From an uncultured Prevotellaceae bacterium (GTDB lineage Bacteria; Bacteroidota; Bacteroidia; Bacteroidales; Bacteroidaceae): 6,359 nucleotides of DNA. Below, piece by piece: positions 1-6,359 of this stretch. The notes under the pieces are model-generated. The model saw nothing but the letters and a program-made list of their open reading frames with translations, was not told the origin of the DNA and made no database searches. The translations under genes were made by a program, and so were the position numbers. The stretch spans positions 1 through 6,359 of the forward strand of contig CAMHPM010000098.1 of assembly GCA_946187025.1 (NCBI GenBank), written 5' to 3'. Positions within the stretch are counted from its first letter, which is position 1; the number at the start of each line of letters is the position of its first letter.

Positions 1-2013
1 ATAGGTGTGGCATGGGGAACACTCATCGCACAATACACAGGCCTCGTTGTGGCTGTAGTCCTCTTGTTGGCCAAATACCACTCTTACTTCAGTCAGATCA
101 ACATCCGTGGCAGTATGATGTGGGATAAGCTGCGACACATGTTGGCTCTCAATGGTAACCTCATTCTCCGTTCGCTTGGTTTCATGGTCGTGTATGTCGG
201 TTTCACTGCATTGACATCGAAGTACGGCGACGATGCGTTGGCTGTAGGTGCAATCATGATGAAACTGTTCATGCTGTTCAGCTACCTTGTGGACGGATTT
301 GCATATGCAGGCGAGGCATTGGTAGGCCGTTTTATTGGCGAGCAGAATCGGGAGCAGACATCACGTGCCGTACATCATCTCTTTCTTTGGTGTCTTGGTG
401 TCGGGATTTTGTTTACTATGGCCTATTTCTGTGGCGGCGAGAGTGTTGTGCGCATCATGACATCCAATCAAGATGTTATCGAAGGTTCGCATCCATTCCT
501 GTTTTGGCTCACACTCATGCCACTTATCAGTTGTGCTGCATTCATGTGGGACGGCATCTATATCGGTGCCACAGCCGGGCGTCAGGTGCGCAATTGCATG
601 TTCTATGCAGCGCTGGGTTTCGTTCTGGGCTATTTAGGTCTGTACAGATACATCGGTGTGCAGGCTGTGTATGTAGGCTACTTCATACATCTGCTCGTAC
701 GCACACTTTATCTCACCTTCCGCTGGCCACCGTTGTTGCGCAGGGCCATTCCTCTCTTCCTCTTCTTCCTGTTACCTTCCGTTTCTTTTGCCCAGGATTC
801 CGACGTCGGTTACCAGCCTCTCGATTCTGCCTATATGGCCGAATTGGAGCAGTATGTCGATGCGGCCGAACGTGTCCAGAAGGTGCAGGATGTAATCTCC
901 GACTACGAAGAAACGCTGTCGCGACGCGAACGTCGATTCAATCCCGACGGCATTGGTTTCCTCATCCGTGGACTCACCGTCATTCATCGCGACCGCAAGT
1001 TGAAGGGAGTGCAGGTGGGTGAGAAGTCTCAGGCCGTGACGGGTATTGCCGACTATGCAGTTGCTTTCTCTCCCCTGGCTGTCACATGGGGACTGCGTGC
1101 GTCGGGTGTGGAGTCGAGAAGCAAGATGCCGCGCATGGTGCTGTCCAATGCGATGGCACTGGGTCTCACATTTGGGCTGACAAGTGGCCTGAAGTCGGTT
1201 GTCGATGTAGGGCGTCCCGACATGAGCGACAATCATAGTATGCCCTCGCGCCATGCTGCATTTGCATTTGCCAGTGCCACTATCCTACATCGTGAATACG
1301 GTCACCTGAGTCCGTGGGTTAGTGTGGGTGGCTATGCCACCGCCACCGCTACCCAATATCTGCGTATGCGCCACCGCTCACACTGGTTGAGCGACTTGTT
1401 TGTCGGTGCAGGTATCGGAACCGTATCGACCAACTTCGCCTATTTCCTGGCCGACCGCCTGCTGCCATCCGGCTCTTTCAATCGTCCGCGTGTCACGATG
1501 GCCGATTTCAACCGCACCATTGCATACAACACCTGTCCGTCGGGAGTCAGTCTCGTTGCCGGCACAGAGTGGGGGCGTGAGTCGAAAGTCACTACGTCGG
1601 GCATGTTTACGGCAGGTGTGGAGTACAGTCAGTTTGTCGATTCCCATGTGGCTCTCGAAACCATGTTCAGTCTGTCAACAGCTTATTATAAGCCTGCTGA
1701 TAGTCCTCAACCGCCTCTGACTGCATCCACTCTCACACTTGCCCACCTCGATATGGGCCTCAAATACTCTTGCCTGCTCGATCCGTCAGTGCGTTTTGCC
1801 GTGCGCGGTTATGCCGGCGGACGTTATATGAACCGTCTCGACGGACTGGCATCCGACCAGCTGCGGCCGGAGGTGGGAGTCGGTATGTCGTTCGACTATA
1901 TGCAGCGTGAGCGATATGCCATGGGAGTGGCGTGTGACTACAACCATGCGTTTGCCTCGTGGTTCCGTGGCCGATGGATGATAAAGATGATTTGGAAAGT
2001 ATTGATTGAATAG
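1..2013 (+). CDS. 5'-truncated MATE (DinF-type) transporter fused to PAP2 phosphatase and C-terminal beta-barrel-like domain
   Basis: The frame is open from base 1 (Ile-Gly precede the GTG at 7), so the true start lies upstream; a complete MATE protein would add roughly 200 residues. Numbering from the GTG, residues 3-236 hold about seven membrane helices, matching MATE helices 6-12. They carry DinF-like motifs: GEALVGRFIGEQN near 102-114 and DGIYIGATAGRQVRN at 182-196. This half should export a small or lipid-like substrate across the inner membrane. Residues 244-262 form an internal signal peptide. Residues 343-484 are PAP2: K396-x6-R403-P404, then P413-S-R-H416, then R453-x5-H459-x3-D463, the complete phosphatase triad with PSRH in place of the usual PSGH. 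Residues 510-668 alternate polar and hydrophobic/aromatic residues in hairpin-like units, resembling an outer-membrane barrel. There is no stop or frameshift between the parts. Family assignments for MATE and PAP2 are firm; the barrel and the lipid-phosphate substrate are inferred. Confidence 0.9.
   Translation: MGVAWGTLIAQYTGLVVAVVLLLAKYHSYFSQINIRGSMMWDKLRHMLALNGNLILRSLGFMVVYVGFTALTSKYGDDALAVGAIMMKLFMLFSYLVDGFAYAGEALVGRFIGEQNREQTSRAVHHLFLWCLGVGILFTMAYFCGGESVVRIMTSNQDVIEGSHPFLFWLTLMPLISCAAFMWDGIYIGATAGRQVRNCMFYAALGFVLGYLGLYRYIGVQAVYVGYFIHLLVRTLYLTFRWPPLLRRAIPLFLFFLLPSVSFAQDSDVGYQPLDSAYMAELEQYVDAAERVQKVQDVISDYEETLSRRERRFNPDGIGFLIRGLTVIHRDRKLKGVQVGEKSQAVTGIADYAVAFSPLAVTWGLRASGVESRSKMPRMVLSNAMALGLTFGLTSGLKSVVDVGRPDMSDNHSMPSRHAAFAFASATILHREYGHLSPWVSVGGYATATATQYLRMRHRSHWLSDLFVGAGIGTVSTNFAYFLADRLLPSGSFNRPRVTMADFNRTIAYNTCPSGVSLVAGTEWGRESKVTTSGMFTAGVEYSQFVDSHVALETMFSLSTAYYKPADSPQPPLTASTLTLAHLDMGLKYSCLLDPSVRFAVRGYAGGRYMNRLDGLASDQLRPEVGVGMSFDYMQRERYAMGVACDYNHAFASWFRGRWMIKMIWKVLIE
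736..792 (+). other. Internal signal peptide at the MATE-PAP2 junction, with possible internal TTG start
   Basis: Residues 244-262 of the fusion read as a textbook signal peptide: two arginines (245-246), a hydrophobic core IPLFLFFLLP, then S260-F261-A262 followed by Q263. Ser at -3 and Ala at -1 suit signal peptidase I. Gln at +1 fits the Bacteroidetes 'Q-rule', in which mature exported proteins often begin with Gln that becomes pyroglutamate. It begins only a few residues after the last MATE helix, with almost no linker. A TTG codon at 736 (L244) would give an N-terminus of Met-Arg-Arg if used as a start, but no ribosome binding site is visible. This suggests that a once-separate secreted PAP2 protein was joined in frame to the MATE gene. 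Processing in the cell is inferred. Confidence 0.6.
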
Positions 2014-2016
2014 CAC

Positions 2017-2928
2017 ATGTGGTGGTTCTTAGCATTGATATCGGCCTTCTTTCTCGGCTTCTACGATGTAGCCAAAAAGAAAGCGCTGGCAGGACACTCA
2101 GTTCTGTCGGTACTCTTCTTCAGCACCCTGTTCTCAAGCATCCTGTTCCTGCCGTTCATCGTCTTCTCGCATATCGGGCTCATTCCAGGCACGTCGCTTT
2201 TCTTCACCCCGGGTTACGGCCTGCATCAGCATCTTTACATCCTGCTCAAGTCGGTCATAGTCCTGTGCTCATGGGTGTGCGGCTATTATGGCATGAAGAA
2301 CCTTCCCATCACCATTGTCGGCCCCATCAATGCCACCCGACCCGTGATGGTGCTCATCGGTGCACTCACGTTTCTCGGCGAGCATCTCAACCCCTGGCAA
2401 TGGGTGGGAGTCACGATAGCCATCTTCTCGTTCTACTGGATGAGCCGCAGTGGCAAGCGTGAAGGCATCGACTTCCGCCACAACCGCTGGATACTGCTCG
2501 TCGCCCTGTCCAATGTCTTCGGAGCCGTGAGTGGTCTCTACGACCGCTACCTCATGTCGCCCGCCGGAGTCGGACTGGACAAGATGGCAGTGCAGTCGTG
2601 GTTCAACATCTACCAGTGCATCATGCTCTTTGTGTTTGCATTGGCCGTCCGGGCCAGGATATGGGGCAGGATGGACCGCACGACCGTGTTCTACATATCG
2701 CTCATATCCATCTTCCTCACAGTCGCCGACTTCGTCTATTTCTATGCGCTGGGTCAGTCCGATGCCATGATAAGCATCGTCAGCATGGTGAGGCGCAGCA
2801 GCGTAGTCGTGTCGTTCATGGTGGGTGCACTCGTGTTCAAGGAAAAGAACCTGCGGCGCAAGGTGGTAGATCTCGTGCTCGTGTTGCTCTCGATGCTGGC
2901 CCTGTATATCGGAAGCCGACAGGTGTAA
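2017..2928 (+). CDS. EamA/DMT-superfamily transporter, 10 predicted membrane helices
   Basis: This 303-residue inner-membrane protein has two EamA-like halves, as is usual for DMT-superfamily carriers of about 300 residues. The first half ends in the typical helix pair with PINATRPVMVLIGALTFLGE (103-122) and a helix near 126-142. The second half ends with DAMISIVSMVRRSSVVVSF (249-267), then VFKEKN and a last helix near 283-299. Basic loops such as KKK (20-22) and RR (259-260, 280-281) are visible. The ATG lies 3 bases after the upstream stop, so the two genes are almost certainly one transcript. No Shine-Dalgarno-like sequence precedes it, which is normal for Bacteroidetes. DMT members move metabolites, amino acids, nucleotide sugars or lipid-linked groups; the substrate cannot be read from the sequence. 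Its neighbour hints at an envelope or lipid role, which is inference. Confidence 0.88.
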   Translation: MWWFLALISAFFLGFYDVAKKKALAGHSVLSVLFFSTLFSSILFLPFIVFSHIGLIPGTSLFFTPGYGLHQHLYILLKSVIVLCSWVCGYYGMKNLPITIVGPINATRPVMVLIGALTFLGEHLNPWQWVGVTIAIFSFYWMSRSGKREGIDFRHNRWILLVALSNVFGAVSGLYDRYLMSPAGVGLDKMAVQSWFNIYQCIMLFVFALAVRARIWGRMDRTTVFYISLISIFLTVADFVYFYALGQSDAMISIVSMVRRSSVVVSFMVGALVFKEKNLRRKVVDLVLVLLSMLALYIGSRQV

Positions 2929-2962
2929 TGAATGTTTTAAAGTACAAACAGATATAGTTCAG

Positions 2963-4621
2963 ATGATGTATAGACTGTTTTTTATCATATTGTGTCTTCT
3001 TACCTCGCTCTCTGCCATGTCTGGAGAGCAGGCCGAGACTCTTTTGCAAGAGTTTGAACGTCTCGACACCCGCGATGCCGCCGACCGTGAGCTCATGGTC
3101 GTAGGCAACAAATTCCTGTCGCAACTCTTCATCGACGATTTCATAGACCAGCAGATGTCATGCACCGACATCGACTCACTCCGCATCTACGTCTATTACT
3201 GGGGAGCCGAGCTCATGTACGACAGCCAGGACTATGCCCGGTCGGTGCAACTGGGACTGAAGGCAGCCCCCCTCTTCCGCACCGACGACCTCTCCAGCCT
3301 GCATAGCGACTGCCTCAACATCATCGCCATAGCCAGCGTGCGTACCGGCAATTACGACACGGCAGCCACCTATGCCCGCCAGTGCTACGACATCGACAAG
3401 CAGGTGGGCGACCACGGGCGCATCAGCTCTACGCTCAACTCCCTCGCTGCCATCTACATGTCAGCACGTCAGCCCGAGCAGGCCGAACGCTACGTGCTGC
3501 GCGGCATCGACGAGTGCCGACTGGCCGACAACCCCAGCCGGCTGGCTGTGTTGCACGGCATGGCATCCGAGGTCTATCACCACCTCCACCGCGACACCCT
3601 CGCCCTGCAATATGCCACCCTCGCACTCGACATGGAGCGACAGCTCCAGCGCAAGGACAAGATAGCCATACGTCAGGCACAACGCGCCTCGGCCCTCATT
3701 GCTCTGCATCGCTACGACGAAGCCCTCGATGCCCTCAACCAGGCAATACCACAGTTCCGCGCCGACGGCAACGACCAGTCGCTAGGCATCTCCGACATAC
3801 AGATGGGAAACCTCCTCCTGGCACAGAACCGACAGGAGGAGGCCGTGCAACCATTTGCCGAGGCCATCGACATCTTCACCCGCCACCACGACCCCTACAA
3901 CGAGTCGGCAGCACAGAAGGGCATGGCCGAAGCCCTGCGCCACACCGACCCTGCACAGGCTCTCCACCACCTCGAGCGCTATAATGCCCTCCACGACTCC
4001 ATCTACGACAGCGAGACAGGAATGCTCCTCACCCAGTATCAGGCCGGTTATGACTACGAACAGCTGCAGACAGACCTCGCAGCTGAACGCAACTGGCGCC
4101 GATGGTGGCTCATCCTGTCGGTCGTCGTCCTGCTGCTCGTTGTCGTAGCCGCAGCCACCACCTACCATCGCAGCCTGCGTCGCCGGCGCGAGATATACCG
4201 CACCATGAACCAGCGCATCGACGAGCTGATGGCCCACACCCGTGGTGCCGCAACCGCCCGTGAGCCCGAGGCCGACACACCGCTCGACCCCTCCGATGCC
4301 TTCCTGCTCAGTGTGAGCAACGAGGTAACCCGCCAGATGGGCAGCGGTCGGCGCGTCACTGTCGAGTCGCTCGCCTACGCCCTCAGCCTCAGTCCCTACC
4401 AGTTGCGCCAGCGACTGGCCGAAGCCACCGACGTGAAGCCGCAGGAGTTCATACAAGGACTCCGACTCAAACACGCCTGCACCCTGCTGCGCACACAGCC
4501 CACACTCAACATCAGCGAAGTGGCCTACCAGTGCGGATATGAAGACAAGTCGAACTTCACACGTGCCTTCAAGCGCATGTACGACATGACGCCGACCGAC
4601 TATGTGAAGCAAAACTCCTGA
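2963..4621 (+). CDS. Membrane-spanning TPR-repeat regulator with cytoplasmic AraC-type DNA-binding domain
   Basis: This 552-residue protein starts with an export signal (residues 1-20, core LFFIILCLLTSLSA). Residues about 76-349 hold seven TPR-like helical hairpins at a 40-residue spacing (blocks near 76, 115, 155, 195, 235, 275 and 315). One membrane helix follows (381-400), flanked by RRWW before and RSLRRRRE after, so by the positive-inside rule the C-terminus is cytoplasmic. Residues 440-552 are an AraC-type double helix-turn-helix: LAYALSLSPYQLRQRLAE at 470-487, and ISEVAYQCGYEDKSNFTRAF at 517-536 ending in MTPTDYV. The layout implies a periplasmic sensor or protein-binding array that directly controls DNA binding, with no histidine kinase. 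The ATG at 2963 gives the complete signal peptide; ATG 2966 is equally possible. A 34-base gap separates it from the transporter gene, so it may share that transcript. Its targets are unknown; the downstream gene is a candidate. Confidence 0.88.
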   Translation: MMYRLFFIILCLLTSLSAMSGEQAETLLQEFERLDTRDAADRELMVVGNKFLSQLFIDDFIDQQMSCTDIDSLRIYVYYWGAELMYDSQDYARSVQLGLKAAPLFRTDDLSSLHSDCLNIIAIASVRTGNYDTAATYARQCYDIDKQVGDHGRISSTLNSLAAIYMSARQPEQAERYVLRGIDECRLADNPSRLAVLHGMASEVYHHLHRDTLALQYATLALDMERQLQRKDKIAIRQAQRASALIALHRYDEALDALNQAIPQFRADGNDQSLGISDIQMGNLLLAQNRQEEAVQPFAEAIDIFTRHHDPYNESAAQKGMAEALRHTDPAQALHHLERYNALHDSIYDSETGMLLTQYQAGYDYEQLQTDLAAERNWRRWWLILSVVVLLLVVVAAATTYHRSLRRRREIYRTMNQRIDELMAHTRGAATAREPEADTPLDPSDAFLLSVSNEVTRQMGSGRRVTVESLAYALSLSPYQLRQRLAEATDVKPQEFIQGLRLKHACTLLRTQPTLNISEVAYQCGYEDKSNFTRAFKRMYDMTPTDYVKQNS

Positions 4622-4628
4622 TGCCACT

Positions 4629-4638
4629 CCCCCCCCCC
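4629..4638 (+). repeat. Ten-base poly-C tract in the gap before the DUF1593 gene
   Basis: Ten consecutive C residues begin 7 bases after the regulator's stop codon and end 57 bases before the next ATG. The rest of this 74-base gap is A-rich, with AATAAATATCG and a run of A, and shows no convincing hairpin terminator or Bacteroides-type promoter. The tract lies outside both reading frames, so a length change would affect only transcription or mRNA leader spacing. Homopolymer tracts of this length are prone to slippage in cells and to miscounting in sequencing. Confidence 0.9.
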
Positions 4639-4695
4639 GACGAATAAATATCGAAACTTAAAAAATACTCACACTACCAATCCCATACCCTCTCC

Positions 4696-6093
4696 ATGAA
4701 ATACCTGCTGTCAACCCTTCTGCTCCTCTCCATGCAGGCGGCAGCCACATTGGCTGTCAGTCCCTTGAAGCCACGCCTCGTGGTATGTACCGATATAGCA
4801 CCAGCCAGTGTCGAACCCGACGACATGGAGTCGATGGTGCGGCTCATGGCATACGCCGACATGTTCGAGGTCGAGGCCATCATCACGTCGGTAGGGTGGA
4901 ACTGCGACCCTTATCCGGCCGAGTGGAGCCAGTACCTGCATCAGGTCATCGAAGCCTACCGTAACGACGTGCCGCGCCTCATGCAACGTTCCGGACAACA
5001 GCGGTTCATGTCCCTGAGCAAGGAGAACCGCTCGCAGCGCATAGGCTATTGGCCCAGTGCCGACTATCTGGCAAGCCGTGCAGTGATGGGCAGCACACAT
5101 GGAGGCATCAAGTCTTTGGGTCCTGACAACGACTCGCCCGGCAGCCAGTTGCTCATCCGTCTGGCCGACGAGTCCGACCCACGGCCCATATACGTAGCGG
5201 CATGGGGCGGTGCCAACACCCTGGCACAAGCTATATGGCGGGTGAAGCAGACACGCACCGCCGACCAACTGCGACGTTTTGTTCGCAAATTCCGCATCTA
5301 TACCATCACCGATCAAGACATGCAATACTCCATGCGCATGAACCTCGCCTACAGTTCCCATCAGTGGCTTCGTAGTGAGTTTCCCGACGACTTGCAGTTT
5401 GTCTGGGACGAAGGTACGTGGCAGGAACAGTGCGAACTCGGCAAGCAATACTGGCAGCAACATCAGGAGCAAATACAAGGGAAAGGTGCCTTGGGACGGG
5501 TCTATCCTACATATAAATGGGGTGTTGAGGGTGATACGCCCAGCTTCCTATATGTGATGCCCAACGGACTCTCCGACCCCGACGACCCGCTTCAGGCCGG
5601 ATGGGCAGGATACCACGAGCGGGGCCTGTGTGCCGACTCGCTCACAACGTCGTGGATCAGTTGGCAGCAACCGGTTAAATCCGTTTCCGTCGCATACAAA
5701 CGGCGGTTCTATCCCGACGAACTCCACGACTTCATGGCACGAATGCAATGGTGTGCCGAGGGGCGTGGCAATCGTAATCCAGTAGTTGTAATCGGCAGTA
5801 AAAAGCCTGCGAACACACCGATAGTTATCAAGGTACGAGCCGGACAGGTCGTCAATCTCGATGCTTCAAAGTCGTTCGACCCCGACGGCGATGCCCTTAC
5901 ATTCAGCTGGTGGCAGCAGCCCGAGATAGGTGAAGCCAAAATCACGGTAGGCCAACCGGCACAAGCCGTGACCACTGCCGTCATACCATCTGATGCCAGA
6001 CGGGGCGATTGCCTGCATATCGTCTGCGAGGTTCACGATAACGGTCCGTTCCACCTTGTTGCCTACCGACGTGTCATCCTGCAGGTACAGTAG
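4696..6093 (+). CDS. Exported Sde0182/DUF1593-family protein with nucleoside-hydrolase-like domain
   Basis: This 465-residue protein begins with a signal peptide (1-20, MKYLLSTLLLLSM then AAATLA), so it should act in the periplasm or outside; there is no lipobox Cys. Residues about 26-345 match the DUF1593 / Sde0182 nucleoside-hydrolase-like domain. Recognisable blocks are TDI (32-34) with EPDDMESMVRLMAYAD (40-55), GPDNDSPGSQLLIRLAD (142-158), AAWGGANTLAQAIW (168-181), RIYTITDQD (200-208) and EGDTPSFLYVMPNGL (278-292). Residues about 372-465 form a beta-rich C-terminal domain with DASKSFDPDGD (389-399), as in the family's C-terminal sandwich. Relatives are found in plant-polysaccharide-degrading bacteria, and one was described as cellulose-binding; the true substrate is not established. 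It may be transcribed with, or controlled by, the upstream AraC-type regulator. No Shine-Dalgarno sequence precedes the ATG. It looks full length. Confidence 0.88.
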   Translation: MKYLLSTLLLLSMQAAATLAVSPLKPRLVVCTDIAPASVEPDDMESMVRLMAYADMFEVEAIITSVGWNCDPYPAEWSQYLHQVIEAYRNDVPRLMQRSGQQRFMSLSKENRSQRIGYWPSADYLASRAVMGSTHGGIKSLGPDNDSPGSQLLIRLADESDPRPIYVAAWGGANTLAQAIWRVKQTRTADQLRRFVRKFRIYTITDQDMQYSMRMNLAYSSHQWLRSEFPDDLQFVWDEGTWQEQCELGKQYWQQHQEQIQGKGALGRVYPTYKWGVEGDTPSFLYVMPNGLSDPDDPLQAGWAGYHERGLCADSLTTSWISWQQPVKSVSVAYKRRFYPDELHDFMARMQWCAEGRGNRNPVVVIGSKKPANTPIVIKVRAGQVVNLDASKSFDPDGDALTFSWWQQPEIGEAKITVGQPAQAVTTAVIPSDARRGDCLHIVCEVHDNGPFHLVAYRRVILQVQ

Positions 6094-6095
6094 CT

Positions 6096-6359
6096 TCATT
6101 TCTTACCGTCCGAGTGCATCCTCTGTCTATATTTTCTCGGCTCATAATACTCGTCCAAGGCTTCTGATATGATATACATGTCGGTAAGGGTCAGTTTGGG
6201 ATTGAACTTCACTTGGTCGTTGTCGTAGTAATCTACGTATTTCCACAGCCAGGGTTCCCATTGGTCGCCATCAACGACAAGGATTCTTATGTATTTCGTA
6301 TAAGGTTCTATACCGTCAATATTTGCATTCTTATAAAGGTAAATATGTAAGTTATAACT
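6096..6359 (-). CDS. Unrecognised leftward gene, C-terminal 87 codons only
   Basis: Reading the minus strand from the window's right edge gives 87 codons without a stop, ending in TGA at 6098-6096. The start lies beyond the edge. The protein is rich in aromatic and acidic residues: near the middle LVVDGDQWEPWLWKYVDYYD (27-46 of the visible part), then KLTLTDMYIISEALDEYYEP and a basic tail ending DGKK. This composition and the open frame support a real gene, and the opposite strand offers no competing frame. I see no signal peptide or membrane helix in the visible part and do not recognise the family. It converges on the DUF1593 gene with two bases between the stops. Its base composition is much more AT-rich than the neighbours: GC is 38% over 6121-6359. 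Confidence 0.7.
   Translation of the reverse strand, partial: SYNLHIYLYKNANIDGIEPYTKYIRILVVDGDQWEPWLWKYVDYYDNDQVKFNPKLTLTDMYIISEALDEYYEPRKYRQRMHSDGKK

Noticed and set aside
7..9. GTG as the real start of the first gene
   Set aside because: The frame stays open to base 1, and the protein would begin inside MATE helix 6, so it is an internal Val codon of a truncated gene.
2019..2462. A plus-strand 147-codon frame overlapping the EamA gene in another phase
   Set aside because: The His/Ser/Arg-rich translation lacks any domain, and the overlapping frame encodes a clear ten-helix transporter.
2936..2960. Possible Bacteroides-type promoter before the regulator gene (a TTTT run with TATAGTTC)
   Set aside because: TATAGTTC matches TAnnTTTG poorly and ends only two bases before the ATG, leaving no room for a normal transcript leader.
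3782..4627. A 281-codon open frame on the minus strand opposite the regulator
   Set aside because: It lies entirely opposite strong TPR, membrane and AraC-domain coding sequence. Its translation has no recognisable domain, and long antisense frames are expected in GC-rich genes.
4642..4656. Possible hairpin terminator around CGA-ATAAATA-TCG
   Set aside because: Only three base pairs form and no T run follows, so it is too weak to call.
4711..5478. A 255-codon open frame on the minus strand opposite the DUF1593 gene
   Set aside because: The plus strand carries clear family motifs over the same stretch. The minus-strand product shows only low-complexity shadow composition.

Overview
The window looks like chromosomal DNA from a member of the Bacteroidales, possibly the Prevotella or Muribaculaceae type. 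The evidence is the gene families, the absence of any Shine-Dalgarno-like sequence before the starts, and a signal peptide followed directly by Gln. I cannot name the species. Four genes run rightward and one partial gene runs leftward at the right edge. Apart from the two partial genes at the edges, coding is dense and no gap exceeds 75 bases. I see no RNA gene, insertion sequence, CRISPR array or obvious prophage gene.

Left part (1-2928). A 5'-truncated reading frame encodes, without interruption, the second half of a DinF-type MATE transporter, an internal signal peptide, a PAP2 phosphatase domain with all its catalytic residues, and a C-terminal stretch that reads like an outer-membrane beta-barrel. 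Three bases later a ten-helix EamA/DMT transporter begins, almost certainly co-transcribed. A MOP-superfamily transporter, a PAP2 phosphatase and a DMT transporter together suggest movement and dephosphorylation of a lipid or lipid-linked substrate across the envelope. That is inference; the substrate is unknown.

Middle (2963-4621). This gene encodes a membrane-spanning regulator: export signal, about seven helical TPR-like repeats at an exact 40-residue spacing, one transmembrane helix, and a cytoplasmic AraC-type DNA-binding domain. It looks like a one-component sensor that binds DNA directly, without a histidine kinase.

Right part (4622-6359). A 74-base gap holds a run of ten C residues. 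It leads into an exported Sde0182/DUF1593-type protein with a nucleoside-hydrolase-like domain and a C-terminal beta-sandwich. The upstream AraC-type regulator may control it, though nothing in the sequence proves this. Finally, the last 87 codons of an unrecognised leftward gene converge on it with only 2 bases between the stop codons. Base composition falls sharply there (38% GC over 6121-6359, counted by hand).

The most notable item is the MATE / signal peptide / PAP2 / barrel frame. An inner-membrane transporter and an outer-membrane barrel cannot easily stay on one chain, so either signal peptidase cuts the product in two or translation restarts internally.
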